Below, one piece after another: positions 9,418 to 17,772 of a stretch of 27,284 nucleotides of DNA. The stretch is from a virus, in the IMG/VR virus record IMGVR_UViG_3300002144_000346, positions 1 through 27,284 of that record; one strand, 5' to 3'. The position numbers and the translations under genes were made by a program. Under the pieces are notes generated by a model. That model was not told the origin of the DNA, searched no databases, and saw only the letters and a list, made by a program, of their open reading frames with translations. Positions within the stretch are counted from its first letter, which is position 1. The number at the start of each line of letters is the position of its first letter.

Positions 9418-10519
9418 CTTCTGTGTTGTTTAAATTATTATTCCCTGTTATAGTCTCAGCATCCATCAAAACTAATCCTTCGCAATCAATTTGATCTTGA
9501 GTGTAGTCTATATTATCATTCTCTTTACTATAATAGTATAAGTCAAGCAACTCGTATACTCCTTCGTATTTGACACCGTGTCTATCTGTAAATCCATTAA
9601 GAGCAAGTTGATGCATATCTTCTGACACCAAAAACCTCATAGGTCTATTTGGATTCAACTTAGATATGTAAACAAACTCGAATTCTTTTACAGTATAACC
9701 GTGAAGTTCAAAGTCATTGTCAACTATAGACTTCAGTGCTTCTCTGTAAAGAGCACCTTGTATATAGTATCTGTGCATTGTGTAAAGTATAGGAAATTCT
9801 TTACAGGGAGATTCCCCTGTTTTAAGATCTACTGGTATAATTAACTTGTATTTGTGGTTAACTACTAAGCAGTCAAGCATTCCTTTAACTCTACGTCCAT
9901 TTACTTTTGTGTCAAATTTGTACTGATAAAATATCTGTACATCTTTTAATCCTTTAGCAAAGAATTTAGCTGTAAATCTATGTGTTATTAAGGTGTTTGC
10001 TGTTATTGCAGCATGATCCCACATCTCATTTTTTATTAAAGTTTTTCCAAAAGATTCTATTTTGTCTTTAAAATAAGAGCTACCAGCTTTTACAACAGTA
10101 GTTATTATTCTTTGGTCATTATAGGATGTATAGATTTTTAAACTTCTTGCTGCAGCAATTATTTGTGCAGAGTAAGATGATAAAGTTACTACTTTTTTTC
10201 GAGCTTTCCCAACAAAAGGACCATTATTGCTTGGTGCGGCAGAAGGTTTGTTAATAACTTGCAATATTGCATCGCATATTACCCTAACATTCTGTGTTGG
10301 TGCTTTTGCATTAGAACCCCTAGTAAACAACTCGTCTACTCTTTCTGGCTCAAAGCACATGCAGTCAACTAGACTACCAAACTTAAGATTGAAAGACTGT
10401 TTAACTCCTCCAACAACATCTAGACCTTGCTTACTTATGCTCGAAAGCATAGAATAAGAAGGGATATCTAGATCTCTGTAATCCCCCTCCTTCATAGAGA
10501 GGTTGTGATCTTCAATCAT
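9401..10519 (-). CDS. PD-(D/E)XK exonuclease, RecB-like
   Basis: 372 residues. Probably a metal-dependent DNA exonuclease working with the Sak4-like recombinase of this block. The signature is GMLD (Asp216), then PVDLKTG (Asp231, Lys233), then YYIQGALYREA, the QxxxY helix of the RecB/YqaJ/Exo VIII type (Gln254). The N-terminal region contains the FGSLVD stretch usual before these cores. The first 15 or so residues are acidic and the last 30 are Asn/Asp-rich and probably disordered. The leader is a repeated AAAT-type stretch with no Shine-Dalgarno. It overlaps the next gene by 17 bases. An alternative is a Cas4-like nuclease, but no Cys cluster is seen. Confidence 0.85.
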   Translation of the reverse strand: MIEDHNLSMKEGDYRDLDIPSYSMLSSISKQGLDVVGGVKQSFNLKFGSLVDCMCFEPERVDELFTRGSNAKAPTQNVRVICDAILQVINKPSAAPSNNGPFVGKARKKVVTLSSYSAQIIAAARSLKIYTSYNDQRIITTVVKAGSSYFKDKIESFGKTLIKNEMWDHAAITANTLITHRFTAKFFAKGLKDVQIFYQYKFDTKVNGRRVKGMLDCLVVNHKYKLIIPVDLKTGESPCKEFPILYTMHRYYIQGALYREALKSIVDNDFELHGYTVKEFEFVYISKLNPNRPMRFLVSEDMHQLALNGFTDRHGVKYEGVYELLDLYYYSKENDNIDYTQDQIDCEGLVLMDAETITGNNNLNNTEDEANI

Positions 10520-10542
10520 ATTTATTTATTTATTTGTTAATA

Positions 10543-10758
10543 TTACATGAACATGTCAACCTGTGCAGGATCTTGACCAGGATAAACCCCATCAGAATCA
10601 CACTCGTTGCCATCTTCATCCTCATATCCTGTAATCATAAAATCACAGGAGCAAACCTCATCTTGTGTTGCAAAGAGCTCATCTCTTGACATAACTATGT
10701 CAGAAAATGATAACCTTACAAAGACTTTGTTTGCTGTCTTTAATTTACTTGTTCCCAT
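10543..10758 (-). CDS. Small acidic protein of unknown function
   Basis: 71 residues, not recognised. The N-terminal third is Lys-rich and beta-like; the rest is strongly acidic with three Cys and a PGQDP turn, ending in Met-Phe-Met. It starts two bases after the RusA-like gene stop, so the two are coupled. It could be a small DNA mimic or a regulator of the neighbouring nucleases; this is inference from charge and position. Confidence 0.6.
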   Translation of the reverse strand: MGTSKLKTANKVFVRLSFSDIVMSRDELFATQDEVCSCDFMITGYEDEDGNECDSDGVYPGQDPAQVDMFM

Positions 10759-10760
10759 TT

Positions 10761-11228
10761 TTAAAATAACTTTATGTACACTCCTGGATTTTCTTTATCC
10801 ACACTATATAGCGGAAAAGCCCGTGGGTTATATGCATCAATCAATTGACCGTCAATACTCATAGGTACAGGGAATACGTGTTTAACATTGTCATCTTCTA
10901 TAAAGTCATGTGCAGTCATCAAATCTTGTATGATTTCTACACTATTACTAAAGTCAAATAACCTTTTACTATTCCTCACTTGGTGATATCCAATAACTAT
11001 TGGGTCACTTGTGTGAGCTTTCATCTTCATAAACTCTTCTCGTAAAGCTTCAAACTGATTAGGTTTAGTTGGATCTACATATCCTTTAACTTCTTTTTTA
11101 CGAGAGTTAAATTTTTGTATGCCAATTGATCTAAGAAATTTATTAACGGTGGGGGAACTAAAGATTCCTCGAGCCGTCTTTACTTTAGAGTTTTTAAGAC
11201 TTGGTATATTGCCTGGTATAAAAATCAT
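10761..11228 (-). CDS. RusA-like Holliday junction resolvase
   Basis: 155 residues. Cuts branched recombination or replication intermediates. The N-terminal GNIPSLKNSK matches the RusA-type start, and the later FDFSNSVEIIQDLM followed by IEDDNV matches the active-site helix and loop, with acidic ligands Asp92, Asp102 and Asp112/113. The second Asp of the classical DxDN motif is Ser94 here, a variation I recall from phages of Bacteroidota. The start is ATG 11228, 15 bases after a hairpin. Downstream it nearly abuts the small acidic gene. Fold assignment is by motif only. Confidence 0.78.
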   Translation of the reverse strand: MIFIPGNIPSLKNSKVKTARGIFSSPTVNKFLRSIGIQKFNSRKKEVKGYVDPTKPNQFEALREEFMKMKAHTSDPIVIGYHQVRNSKRLFDFSNSVEIIQDLMTAHDFIEDDNVKHVFPVPMSIDGQLIDAYNPRAFPLYSVDKENPGVYIKLF

Positions 11229-11242
11229 AATTTAATTTTAAT

Positions 11243-11268
11243 ATAGCCCCGGAACTAACCGGGGCTAT
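11243..11268 (-). terminator. Perfect 10-bp GC-rich hairpin between VWA and RusA genes
   Basis: ATAGCCCCGG pairs with CCGGGGCTAT across a 6-base loop. It lies between the stop of the VWA gene and the start of the resolvase gene. On the minus strand it is followed by ATTAAAATTAAATT, not a clean U-tract, so partial termination or mRNA end protection is more likely than full termination. Confidence 0.6.
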
Positions 11269-11279
11269 TGTTACTAACT

Positions 11280-12755
11280 CTACTCTTGTGTACAATAATC
11301 AAACTTACTTGTCTGCGGATTATAAGCAACACATTGATTGTTTCTACGGAACATGTTAAAAGCGTTGCTTTCGTCTCTACCATATCCTTTAAACTGTGTG
11401 CCTCCAACTCCAATCCAGAAAGCTTTCTTGTCGTATATATTACAACCATTAAAACCATCTGTAAGAATAACAGAATTATTACCTTCTTCTTGTATTTTCT
11501 CCATTACTAAATTAAAATTAGTACCACCTGACTTAGAAAATCCAAGTATGGTAAGATCGTTTACATTATCTACTTTGTATAACTGTGATTCAAAGAAATA
11601 TAAATTTTCTATTAGTCCCATTTTATTTAGTGTAGATGCAATACCTTTTGCAAGATTCATCATTCTGATTCTTTTATTCTCAAAAGTTTCTTCAGACGAC
11701 ATAGATCCTGAACAGTCAACATATAAATCAAATTTACCTTTGTAAACTCTACTATTGTTACCCATGTTTAGTATCTCTGCGTTCTTAAAGATAGGATTAA
11801 GAAATTCTAAGCCAAACAAATCTTCACATTCTTCACACTCAAAGATATTCTCTTCTACTACAGTGTGCTTTGTGGAAAAATAGTTTTGTGACTCATTAAG
11901 TATCTTGTCTAGAACAGATCTAATGCTGTTCTTATTAAAATTAAGATCTTTAATAATTTCTCTAAGCTTGTCAACTTCATCTAAGAATTCAGGATTGCCA
12001 TTAGATAACGTTTTTAAGTCATCTTTACTCAATTGTGATTCTAACTCCTTAATTTTCTTGTCAGCTTCATCCTTGGCTTTTTCTATCTCCTTAGAGTTGT
12101 CTTCAAACACTTTGTCTACCATCTTTTCAAGATCATCATCTCTTCTAACACTATCTCCTCCAGCACTTTTACCTGCACCATTAGATTCAGCATCAGATTG
12201 TCCGCTAGCATCACTGCCATCTTTTCCTTCCTGTTCATCTCCTTCACCTTCTTGTTGCTGACCTTTTTCGTCCTGACCACTTTCTAAACCATTACCTGGC
12301 TTACCTTGTTTCTCTTGTTCTTTTCTAACTTCATCGTCAATCTTTTGTAGAACTAAGGCTAACTCTCTGGTAAGTATATTAGTAAATAGTGGTGAATCCA
12401 CTGTTACTACCTTGGTTAGGTAATCATAAACTTTATCTAAAACCTTATGTCTAATTGAATTAGAACCATCATTAGGCCTTCTTTTAACTTCTCCGTTTAC
12501 ATAAATGCTGTAAACATCGTTAATTAACTCTTGGCTTAATGTGCAAGGTTGATTAGTCTGCTCTTCTACATATTGTCTAACTCTATTTAATCTCATAGAT
12601 TCGTATGCAGTAACACCTGGCATAACCACGTGCTTGTCTTTTCTAAAACCAAATATTCCTGGCGTAGAATTCCTGTACTGTCCGTATGGATCATAGGATG
12701 GAGCTTTAAAACCCCACCCTGTATTTGATCCTTCTTTCCTGTTAAACAACTCCAT
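11280..12755 (-). CDS. VWA-domain protein, partner of the MoxR-like ATPase
   Basis: 491 residues. The C-terminal von Willebrand A domain has a complete metal site: DCSGS (Asp347, Ser349, Ser351), the later GGTNF threonine and LTDG aspartate. Residues 155-240 are low-complexity Gly/Glu/Gln/Asp, followed by a Lys/Glu coiled stretch and two CxxC-like cysteines before the VWA fold. The ATG shares a base with the stop of the AAA+ gene (TAATG), so the two are made together. MoxR/VWA pairs (RavA-ViaA, NorQ-NorD, CobS-CobT) remodel or insert metals into target proteins; the target here is unknown. The neighbouring NrdA is a metal-enzyme subunit, but a link is only speculation. Confidence 0.88.
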   Translation of the reverse strand: MELFNRKEGSNTGWGFKAPSYDPYGQYRNSTPGIFGFRKDKHVVMPGVTAYESMRLNRVRQYVEEQTNQPCTLSQELINDVYSIYVNGEVKRRPNDGSNSIRHKVLDKVYDYLTKVVTVDSPLFTNILTRELALVLQKIDDEVRKEQEKQGKPGNGLESGQDEKGQQQEGEGDEQEGKDGSDASGQSDAESNGAGKSAGGDSVRRDDDLEKMVDKVFEDNSKEIEKAKDEADKKIKELESQLSKDDLKTLSNGNPEFLDEVDKLREIIKDLNFNKNSIRSVLDKILNESQNYFSTKHTVVEENIFECEECEDLFGLEFLNPIFKNAEILNMGNNSRVYKGKFDLYVDCSGSMSSEETFENKRIRMMNLAKGIASTLNKMGLIENLYFFESQLYKVDNVNDLTILGFSKSGGTNFNLVMEKIQEEGNNSVILTDGFNGCNIYDKKAFWIGVGGTQFKGYGRDESNAFNMFRRNNQCVAYNPQTSKFDYCTQE

Positions 12756-13789
12756 TAAGAAAGTGCGTCTTCGTTAACAACATCTTCTTTAAGGAACTCT
12801 AACTTCGCTTCTTCCTCTTCCATACGTAATTTCATCTGCTCTTTGTCAGAATCTGTCAATAAACATAATTCTTCTGCTTTAGTGTATGCTTTCTCGAATT
12901 TGTCGTAAGCATCATTGTAGTCAGATGGTGATACACACATACCAACTGTGTCAATAGCATCATATACATCTCTAACTGGTGCAGGCACAAGATTCTTAGC
13001 AAGGTTTTTAGCAGCAGTTTTACCAACTAGTAATTCTGCAGTCTTAATCATACCTCTACTCTCGTCATATCCCCATACGCACATAACATTCTTAATAAGA
13101 ACAGGTAAAAATGATAACGCACGGTCTGATAAATCAGAGTAAGTTGCATCTAGAACTGTTTTTAGTTTATTAGGGTCAAGTGTTATCGCATCAATATCAG
13201 CTTGCTCCGGAATAGTAATGTTATGGTCTTGTCTGAAGTTTTTACCACCTTTGTTGTAATAATTCATCATATCCGCAGTACTTAGTCTTTTTACATCGTG
13301 TGTAATTAAGAATCTATCCCAGAATGGTGAATCTTTCTCGTCATCAGGTATTTCATTACAAGTAGCAATAAAGTTATTCCACTTACATGGTAACTTTTCT
13401 TTCCCGTTAAACAAAACTCTCTCGTTCATAACACCTAGCAAACTATTTCTTAGTGATGCTGATGCTTTGTCAATTTCGTTTACTACAACTACCTTAGCTC
13501 TTGTAACCGGTGAATCTACTTTGTATACATTTTCAGTAGTTAATGCTTGCAGGTCTACATTACCTTTAATAGCGTTACTTTTTGTACCTTCGTCTGTTTC
13601 TAAAAGAAACAAATCTTCTCCCTTAAGTTTACCTAAAGATGCTTTTGCAAAATCAATTACAGCAGCAGTCTTAGCCACACCTGGAGGTCCTATTAATAAT
13701 ATTGGCGTTTGAATTGCCTCTCCTAGAGCCATTACTTTGAATGTTTCTAGTTTTTTCATTAAGTTTGTGTTAATTTTTCTTGTAATCAT
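12755..13789 (-). CDS. MoxR-family AAA+ ATPase
   Basis: 344 residues. Walker A GPPGVAKT spans residues 34-41. Walker B reads VVVVNEID, with Asn104 where Asp is usual and the catalytic Glu105 kept. Then come LLGVMNER, sensor 1 FIATCNE and FWDRF (arginine-finger region), all MoxR/CobS-like. A helical lid and an acidic, Glu-rich C-terminus follow. It is translationally coupled to the VWA gene. Likely a ring-shaped chaperone acting with that protein on a phage or host complex. The alternative, a clamp- or helicase-loader, is less likely given the VWA partner. Confidence 0.88.
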   Translation of the reverse strand: MITRKINTNLMKKLETFKVMALGEAIQTPILLIGPPGVAKTAAVIDFAKASLGKLKGEDLFLLETDEGTKSNAIKGNVDLQALTTENVYKVDSPVTRAKVVVVNEIDKASASLRNSLLGVMNERVLFNGKEKLPCKWNNFIATCNEIPDDEKDSPFWDRFLITHDVKRLSTADMMNYYNKGGKNFRQDHNITIPEQADIDAITLDPNKLKTVLDATYSDLSDRALSFLPVLIKNVMCVWGYDESRGMIKTAELLVGKTAAKNLAKNLVPAPVRDVYDAIDTVGMCVSPSDYNDAYDKFEKAYTKAEELCLLTDSDKEQMKLRMEEEEAKLEFLKEDVVNEDALS

Positions 13790-13796
13790 GTGATTT

Positions 13797-14834
13797 TTAT
13801 TTAATTGTTAATTGTTGAATTAATTGTTTTAATTTTTGTTTGCCAAATTTTTCTATATAGTCAGATGGGTCTTTCACTTGAGCTTCGTCTGGAATCTCTA
13901 TTTGTGTAAAACCTGTCTGGGAAGCTAGCTTGGCTCCAGCTATCCTACCTCTATTTTTATCGCTATTAAAGTCGTTATCATACATAACATAAACCTTGTC
14001 AAATCTATTTCTAATATCGTTAACTACACTTTCTTTAGGATTAACTCCTTCGCTCTGTAATGAGCATGATGTAATAACGTTAGTTGGAAATAAACTTTTA
14101 ATTACTAAAGCATCTTTACGGCTACTAGTTATTATTAATATGCTTCCTGTATCTGGTAGCTGTGTCCACAATTCCCAGGTAGAATAATCGTTATTATTAA
14201 TCCATTTATTCTCTGCGTCATAAGGACGATAAATCTTAAATGTCTGAATACTATCTTTTTGTTCTACAAATGCATAAGCATGGTTATCAGTTTTAGTACA
14301 GTATCCATTAATAAAGAAATGCGATATTGGGTATATATTACAATACTCCAGTTGTTCTTTTGTCAATCCATATTTTCCATTCCAATATTCTCTATCCTTT
14401 ACAGACCAGTTTCTTGTTGTAACACTTATTCTAAGTCTGCCCTTATTGAGGGTCTTGCCTTTAGATTTAGTGTATGTCAAATTTACTGGACGGGAATGAA
14501 TAGAATTAGGAACATCAAATTGTGTAAGATGAAAGTCAGCTGCAACCTTGTTGATTGCTTCGACTTTGCTTTTTAAATTAAAGAGTCTCATAACAAATAC
14601 AAAGCAGTTACCTACTTCTCCTGTTGAAAAATCTTTGTATAATACACAATTGTGTTCCCTACTATGAAACAGACTGAATGATGGCGACACATCCTCACGA
14701 AGAGGACTACTTATCGGCTTAGTTGGTGTAACACCACCCAAGTAATAAGTAAATATATCTATTTCGCTCAAACACGATAATATCGCATCTGATGTAGGCA
14801 GATCTTTGTAATCTTTACTTTTACCAAAACTCAT
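13797..14834 (-). CDS. TOPRIM-domain DNA primase
   Basis: 345 residues. The N-terminal part follows the layout of the DnaG CHC2 zinc domain (SPLREDVSPSFSLF, then GNCFVFVM) but lacks the zinc cysteines and histidine. The C-terminal half is a TOPRIM fold: TSSRKDALV, with the usual Glu replaced, then MYDNDF with the DxD pair, then DPSDYIEKFG. Likely makes RNA primers for the SF4 helicase encoded downstream. The Glu replacement means catalysis should be tested. It is seven bases from the AAA+ gene and follows a strong terminator, so it may be expressed at a lower level than the genes before it. Confidence 0.85.
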   Translation of the reverse strand: MSFGKSKDYKDLPTSDAILSCLSEIDIFTYYLGGVTPTKPISSPLREDVSPSFSLFHSREHNCVLYKDFSTGEVGNCFVFVMRLFNLKSKVEAINKVAADFHLTQFDVPNSIHSRPVNLTYTKSKGKTLNKGRLRISVTTRNWSVKDREYWNGKYGLTKEQLEYCNIYPISHFFINGYCTKTDNHAYAFVEQKDSIQTFKIYRPYDAENKWINNNDYSTWELWTQLPDTGSILIITSSRKDALVIKSLFPTNVITSCSLQSEGVNPKESVVNDIRNRFDKVYVMYDNDFNSDKNRGRIAGAKLASQTGFTQIEIPDEAQVKDPSDYIEKFGKQKLKQLIQQLTIK

Positions 14835-14854
14835 GTTGTTTGTTTTTAAAGGTT

Positions 14855-14881
14855 AAAAAACCCCCACATTACTGTGAGGGT
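14855..14881 (-). terminator. Rho-independent terminator after the ssDNA-binding-type gene
   Basis: On the minus strand ACCCTCAC pairs with GTGGGGGT (one G-U) around a 6-base loop and is followed by TTTTTT. On the plus strand the same position is a C/A mismatch, so the element is oriented for the minus strand. It separates the highly charged DNA-binding genes from the primase. Confidence 0.85.
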
Positions 14882-14905
14882 CTATTAAATTAATTAAGCT
14901 ATATC

Positions 14906-15817
14906 TTATAGCCAGTCATCATCAGACATAGTTACTGCATCAGTTGCTGGTTCTGCCGTAGCAAAAGCATCAAACTGATTAGTATTGTCTGCAGAAATAG
15001 CCGTAGGAGTAATTTGGTGCTCACGGATACTTAAGTCTAAAGGACCAAAGTCTACGTTACCAAATGCACCTGCGTCTTGTGCTTCTTTCAAGTCTCTAAG
15101 AATGTAGCTAAACTTATCAGCTCTAGTACTTCCTATTACATACTGACGTAATGTATGACGGTTAAATGAAGTCTGAACTAGTTTACCATCTCCTTTGGTT
15201 TTAACACCTAATAAGATACCAATCTTGTTGTTCGTACTGTCAATTAGACCTTTCAATAAAGAAACATCACCTGTAAAGATTTTAGCCCACTCTTCTTCGT
15301 CGATACGTGCATAGCATTCTGAAACATCAGCTACTTTACTTGTATCCCAAGGTAGGTTTAATAAATTTACTAGGAAAGAAATTAACTCAACTTCTCCACG
15401 TTTAGCTTCTTTTAGGCCATCATTGTTGTACCATTGCATGTTGTCAGGAAGTGTTTTAGTCTTAATAGCATCTTCAGTCAGCCAAGTGTCTTTACCAAAT
15501 GAATTAATCACTTTGTATTTTCCACTTTGAGACTTGTGATGCGTATCTGCAACATAAAACTGAAGTTTCTCAGTTAAGTCTTGATCTTCATTATGTAAGT
15601 AAAAATCTAGTCTAATTTGACGAGCTTCTCTTTCTCCATCAGAGTCAGTTACTGTTGTTGTTCCCGTATATTCAGGATCAAAATTTAACTCACGTCCATA
15701 AATAGCTTCTAGCTCTTCTTTTGTAGGGTTAATTCCTACTACTTTGAAATTTGCGGCTCCTGTGTGTAATTTTTTTACTGAACCACCTGCACTTTGTTCT
15801 TTTCCGAATGCACTCAT
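14906..15817 (-). CDS. Putative single-stranded DNA-binding protein with acidic tail
   Basis: 303 residues. The N-terminus is Gly/Ser/Lys-rich, followed by a beta-rich core with many aromatic residues. The C-terminus is Ala/Thr-rich and ends MSDDDWL, the short acidic-aromatic tail by which phage and bacterial SSBs bind partners. It is flanked by a primase, another acidic-tailed protein and a Sak4-like recombinase, and framed by hairpins on both sides, consistent with an abundant replication protein. No OB fold can be proved by eye. The alternative is a structural or recombination accessory protein. Confidence 0.5.
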   Translation of the reverse strand: MSAFGKEQSAGGSVKKLHTGAANFKVVGINPTKEELEAIYGRELNFDPEYTGTTTVTDSDGEREARQIRLDFYLHNEDQDLTEKLQFYVADTHHKSQSGKYKVINSFGKDTWLTEDAIKTKTLPDNMQWYNNDGLKEAKRGEVELISFLVNLLNLPWDTSKVADVSECYARIDEEEWAKIFTGDVSLLKGLIDSTNNKIGILLGVKTKGDGKLVQTSFNRHTLRQYVIGSTRADKFSYILRDLKEAQDAGAFGNVDFGPLDLSIREHQITPTAISADNTNQFDAFATAEPATDAVTMSDDDWL

Positions 15818-15841
15818 AATATATATTCTTGTTTTAAATGT

Positions 15842-15864
15842 GGGAGTCTTTTAAGGCGACTCCC
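15842..15864 (-). terminator. Hairpin between the two acidic-tailed genes
   Basis: GGGAGTC (15842-15848) pairs with GACTCCC (15858-15864) over a 9-base loop. On the minus strand it is followed by ACATTTAAAAC, with no real U-tract, so it may be a processing or attenuating hairpin. Confidence 0.5.
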
Positions 15865-15887
15865 TTTACCTTTACTTATTTAGATAA

Positions 15888-16661
15888 TTAGTCCCACTCT
15901 GAGTCTGACTCGTCTTCTTGATGGTTATCAGGTGCTTCTGCTTCTTCATCAATATCCCAGTCACTACCTGAAGTTTCTTCTACTTGAGGCACTACAATTT
16001 CCTCTTCTACAACTTCCATATCCTCAACTTCTGCGTTAAAGTCTTCAACTGCTTCAGGCTCTACAGCTACATCCTCATTAAGGATATTATCTGCAGCTTC
16101 TTGCTTAGCAATTTCTGTTGTAACAGATTCTTGTACGTCAGACATAGTATGTGAACCTGAGTTTGTCTCAATTATTGGCTCCTGTCCTACAGGTACTAAA
16201 ACATAAGCTTCAATATCGTTGGCTGGGTAAGTATTTAAGTAAAATTCAGATGCACCATTATCTTCATCAAGACCTAAGAAAGAATAAACTTCTTTACAGA
16301 AAAAAGATGAGGTAATTGCTTTACTTTTCTCTCTCGTTTCTTCTCCGTTTGCTACTCTATTCTTAGATGTTTTGTAAGATACTATGTTCTCTTGGTCAGC
16401 TGCAGGCACTAAACTCTTGTTAACAACTAATACCTGACGGTTAATCCCTTCAACAGATGCAAATACTAATTCCTGTATTTCTCCATTGTCAAGGCTTAAT
16501 TTCTGTGCAGCCTTAGTGTTAAATAATAATCTACGGGATTTTTTAGCCCCTTTGTTACCTTCTACTGTTACAACAGCTCTATCTGGATACTTATCTCCTG
16601 ATGATACTGCTGCTAATTGTTGTCCTAATCTCTTAGAACCAAAAATGATTGTCGTTTGCAT
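15888..16661 (-). CDS. Unknown acidic-tailed replication/recombination protein
   Basis: 257 residues, not recognised. The first 160 or so residues are beta-rich and basic in places; the remaining 90 or so are strongly acidic (Glu/Asp/Val) and contain SGSDWDID, ending DSEWD. The tail resembles that of the neighbouring ssDNA-binding-type protein in having Asp-Trp groups. It lies between that gene and the Sak4-like ATPase, with hairpins on both sides, so an ssDNA-related or mediator role is plausible but inferred. The leader is G-free and ends ACACACACAAATG. Confidence 0.7.
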   Translation of the reverse strand: MQTTIIFGSKRLGQQLAAVSSGDKYPDRAVVTVEGNKGAKKSRRLLFNTKAAQKLSLDNGEIQELVFASVEGINRQVLVVNKSLVPAADQENIVSYKTSKNRVANGEETREKSKAITSSFFCKEVYSFLGLDEDNGASEFYLNTYPANDIEAYVLVPVGQEPIIETNSGSHTMSDVQESVTTEIAKQEAADNILNEDVAVEPEAVEDFNAEVEDMEVVEEEIVVPQVEETSGSDWDIDEEAEAPDNHQEDESDSEWD

Positions 16662-16680
16662 TTGTGTGTGTATTAATGTT

Positions 16681-16706
16681 AAAAAATGGGAGGAATTTCA
16701 CCTCCC
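16681..16706 (-). terminator. Rho-independent terminator after the Sak4-like gene
   Basis: GGGAGG pairs with CCTCCC over a 7-base loop, and on the minus strand the stem is followed by ATTTTTT. It sits just after the stop of the recombinase gene and before the next start. Confidence 0.8.
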
Positions 16707-16715
16707 TTATTATAT

Positions 16716-17414
16716 TTACTCTCCTTCTTCGAATTTACGAATAGACTCAAGAACTGCTCCCATATCATTTGGTATCACTTGTGAACCAAACATATCTGCA
16801 GGACTTTTTGCCATATTAGTGGTGTTGTTTTGGGTCATAAAACCATAACTGATTTTTTCACCTTTCTTCTCCACTACAGTTTCTAGTATGATACTAAACA
16901 TACCTTCTGGCTTAACTACGTCTTGTACTAGTTTACCACCTGGTACACCAAATACAGTACGGTCAACACCATTGAAACTTTTAACTTCTGTATGAGCCAT
17001 AACTATTACATTAAGCTCTTCTCTAAGTGTGTCAATAGACTTCAATGTTTTGTATACATTGTCACCCATCTCTGTAAACTTAGCAAAACCTACCGTCTTG
17101 GCTTTGTCCATAAACTCGCCAATCATAGCATAAGTAATAGTATCTATTACAATTGTTTTGATATCAGCTCTATTCTTACTTACAAAAGCCATTGCAGCTC
17201 TAATCTTCTCCCAGTTTGTAGTCTTTAAATAGTTACAAGTAGTAGGATTAAATTTACCTGACTCATCTGCCATAAGGTAGTTTTTCTTCCAACCCTTAAA
17301 TGGAGGTGCTTTTTCGTCAGGACATATAATAAATGTCTCTTTCGGATTAAGTGTTGCTAGGGAATAAGTCTTACCTGTTCCGCTGTAGCCTGTTACTAAA
17401 ATTTTGTTTGCCAT
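16716..17414 (-). CDS. Sak4-like RecA-fold ATPase (recombinase)
   Basis: 232 residues. Walker A GYSGTGKT is at residues 9-16, Walker B is TIVIDTIT, and VIVMAHTEV fits the following strand. The order and spacing match the AAA_24/Sak4 group, RecA-like core proteins of phages that promote annealing or strand exchange with an SSB. The SSB-type genes lie directly downstream. The C-terminus is short, acidic and helical. Start 17414 lies two bases after the upstream gene, so the pair is coupled. A packaging role is less likely because it is embedded in the replication block. Confidence 0.85.
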   Translation of the reverse strand: MANKILVTGYSGTGKTYSLATLNPKETFIICPDEKAPPFKGWKKNYLMADESGKFNPTTCNYLKTTNWEKIRAAMAFVSKNRADIKTIVIDTITYAMIGEFMDKAKTVGFAKFTEMGDNVYKTLKSIDTLREELNVIVMAHTEVKSFNGVDRTVFGVPGGKLVQDVVKPEGMFSIILETVVEKKGEKISYGFMTQNNTTNMAKSPADMFGSQVIPNDMGAVLESIRKFEEGE

Positions 17415-17416
17415 AA

Positions 17417-17710
17417 TTATTCTTCTTCTTGTGTTAATTGTTCTTTTGCTTGGTCCATTATTTCTGCTGTTATATCCTTAGCAACAACAAAAGCTAATTC
17501 TCTTGCTGTCATCCCATTATACAAAGCCTCTGTCAATGTAACCACAGGGTTTCTGTTTACAACGTCAATTTCAACACCTTCAAATACCTTTTCGTATTTT
17601 TCTTTGAAACCTTTTTGTACTAGTCCGCAAGCTACGAAATCATCATCGAAATTTTGATCGTCAAATCCTCCTTCTTGCACTTCTTTTCTTTTAAAAAAGT
17701 CTTTACTCAT
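17417..17710 (-). CDS. Small acidic protein upstream of the recombinase
   Basis: 97 residues, not recognised. It begins with a short basic segment, then an Asp/Phe-rich stretch, a beta-like middle, and a Glu/Gln helical end. It is first in a likely transcription unit: a candidate promoter lies at 17736-17772, and its leader contains only A, T and C. It is probably an accessory of the Sak4-like protein, two bases downstream. Confidence 0.65.
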   Translation of the reverse strand: MSKDFFKRKEVQEGGFDDQNFDDDFVACGLVQKGFKEKYEKVFEGVEIDVVNRNPVVTLTEALYNGMTARELAFVVAKDITAEIMDQAKEQLTQEEE

Positions 17711-17735
17711 TGTTTATTATTTATTATTAGTTATA

Positions 17736-17772
17736 CAAATATACAAAATATAATCGACATATCCTGAGATAG
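17736..17772 (-). promoter_or_regulatory. Candidate promoter for the recombinase/SSB unit
   Basis: The 62-base gap between the dNMP kinase stop and the 97-residue gene carries, on the minus strand, CTATCT, 4 bases, ATATGTC, 1 base, ATTATATTTTG, then TATATTTG, which fits the Bacteroidota -7 element TAnnTTTG. The -33 TTTG is not clearly present. Nearly the same arrangement occurs at 25639-25665, so a phage-specific activator site is possible. Confidence 0.5.
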
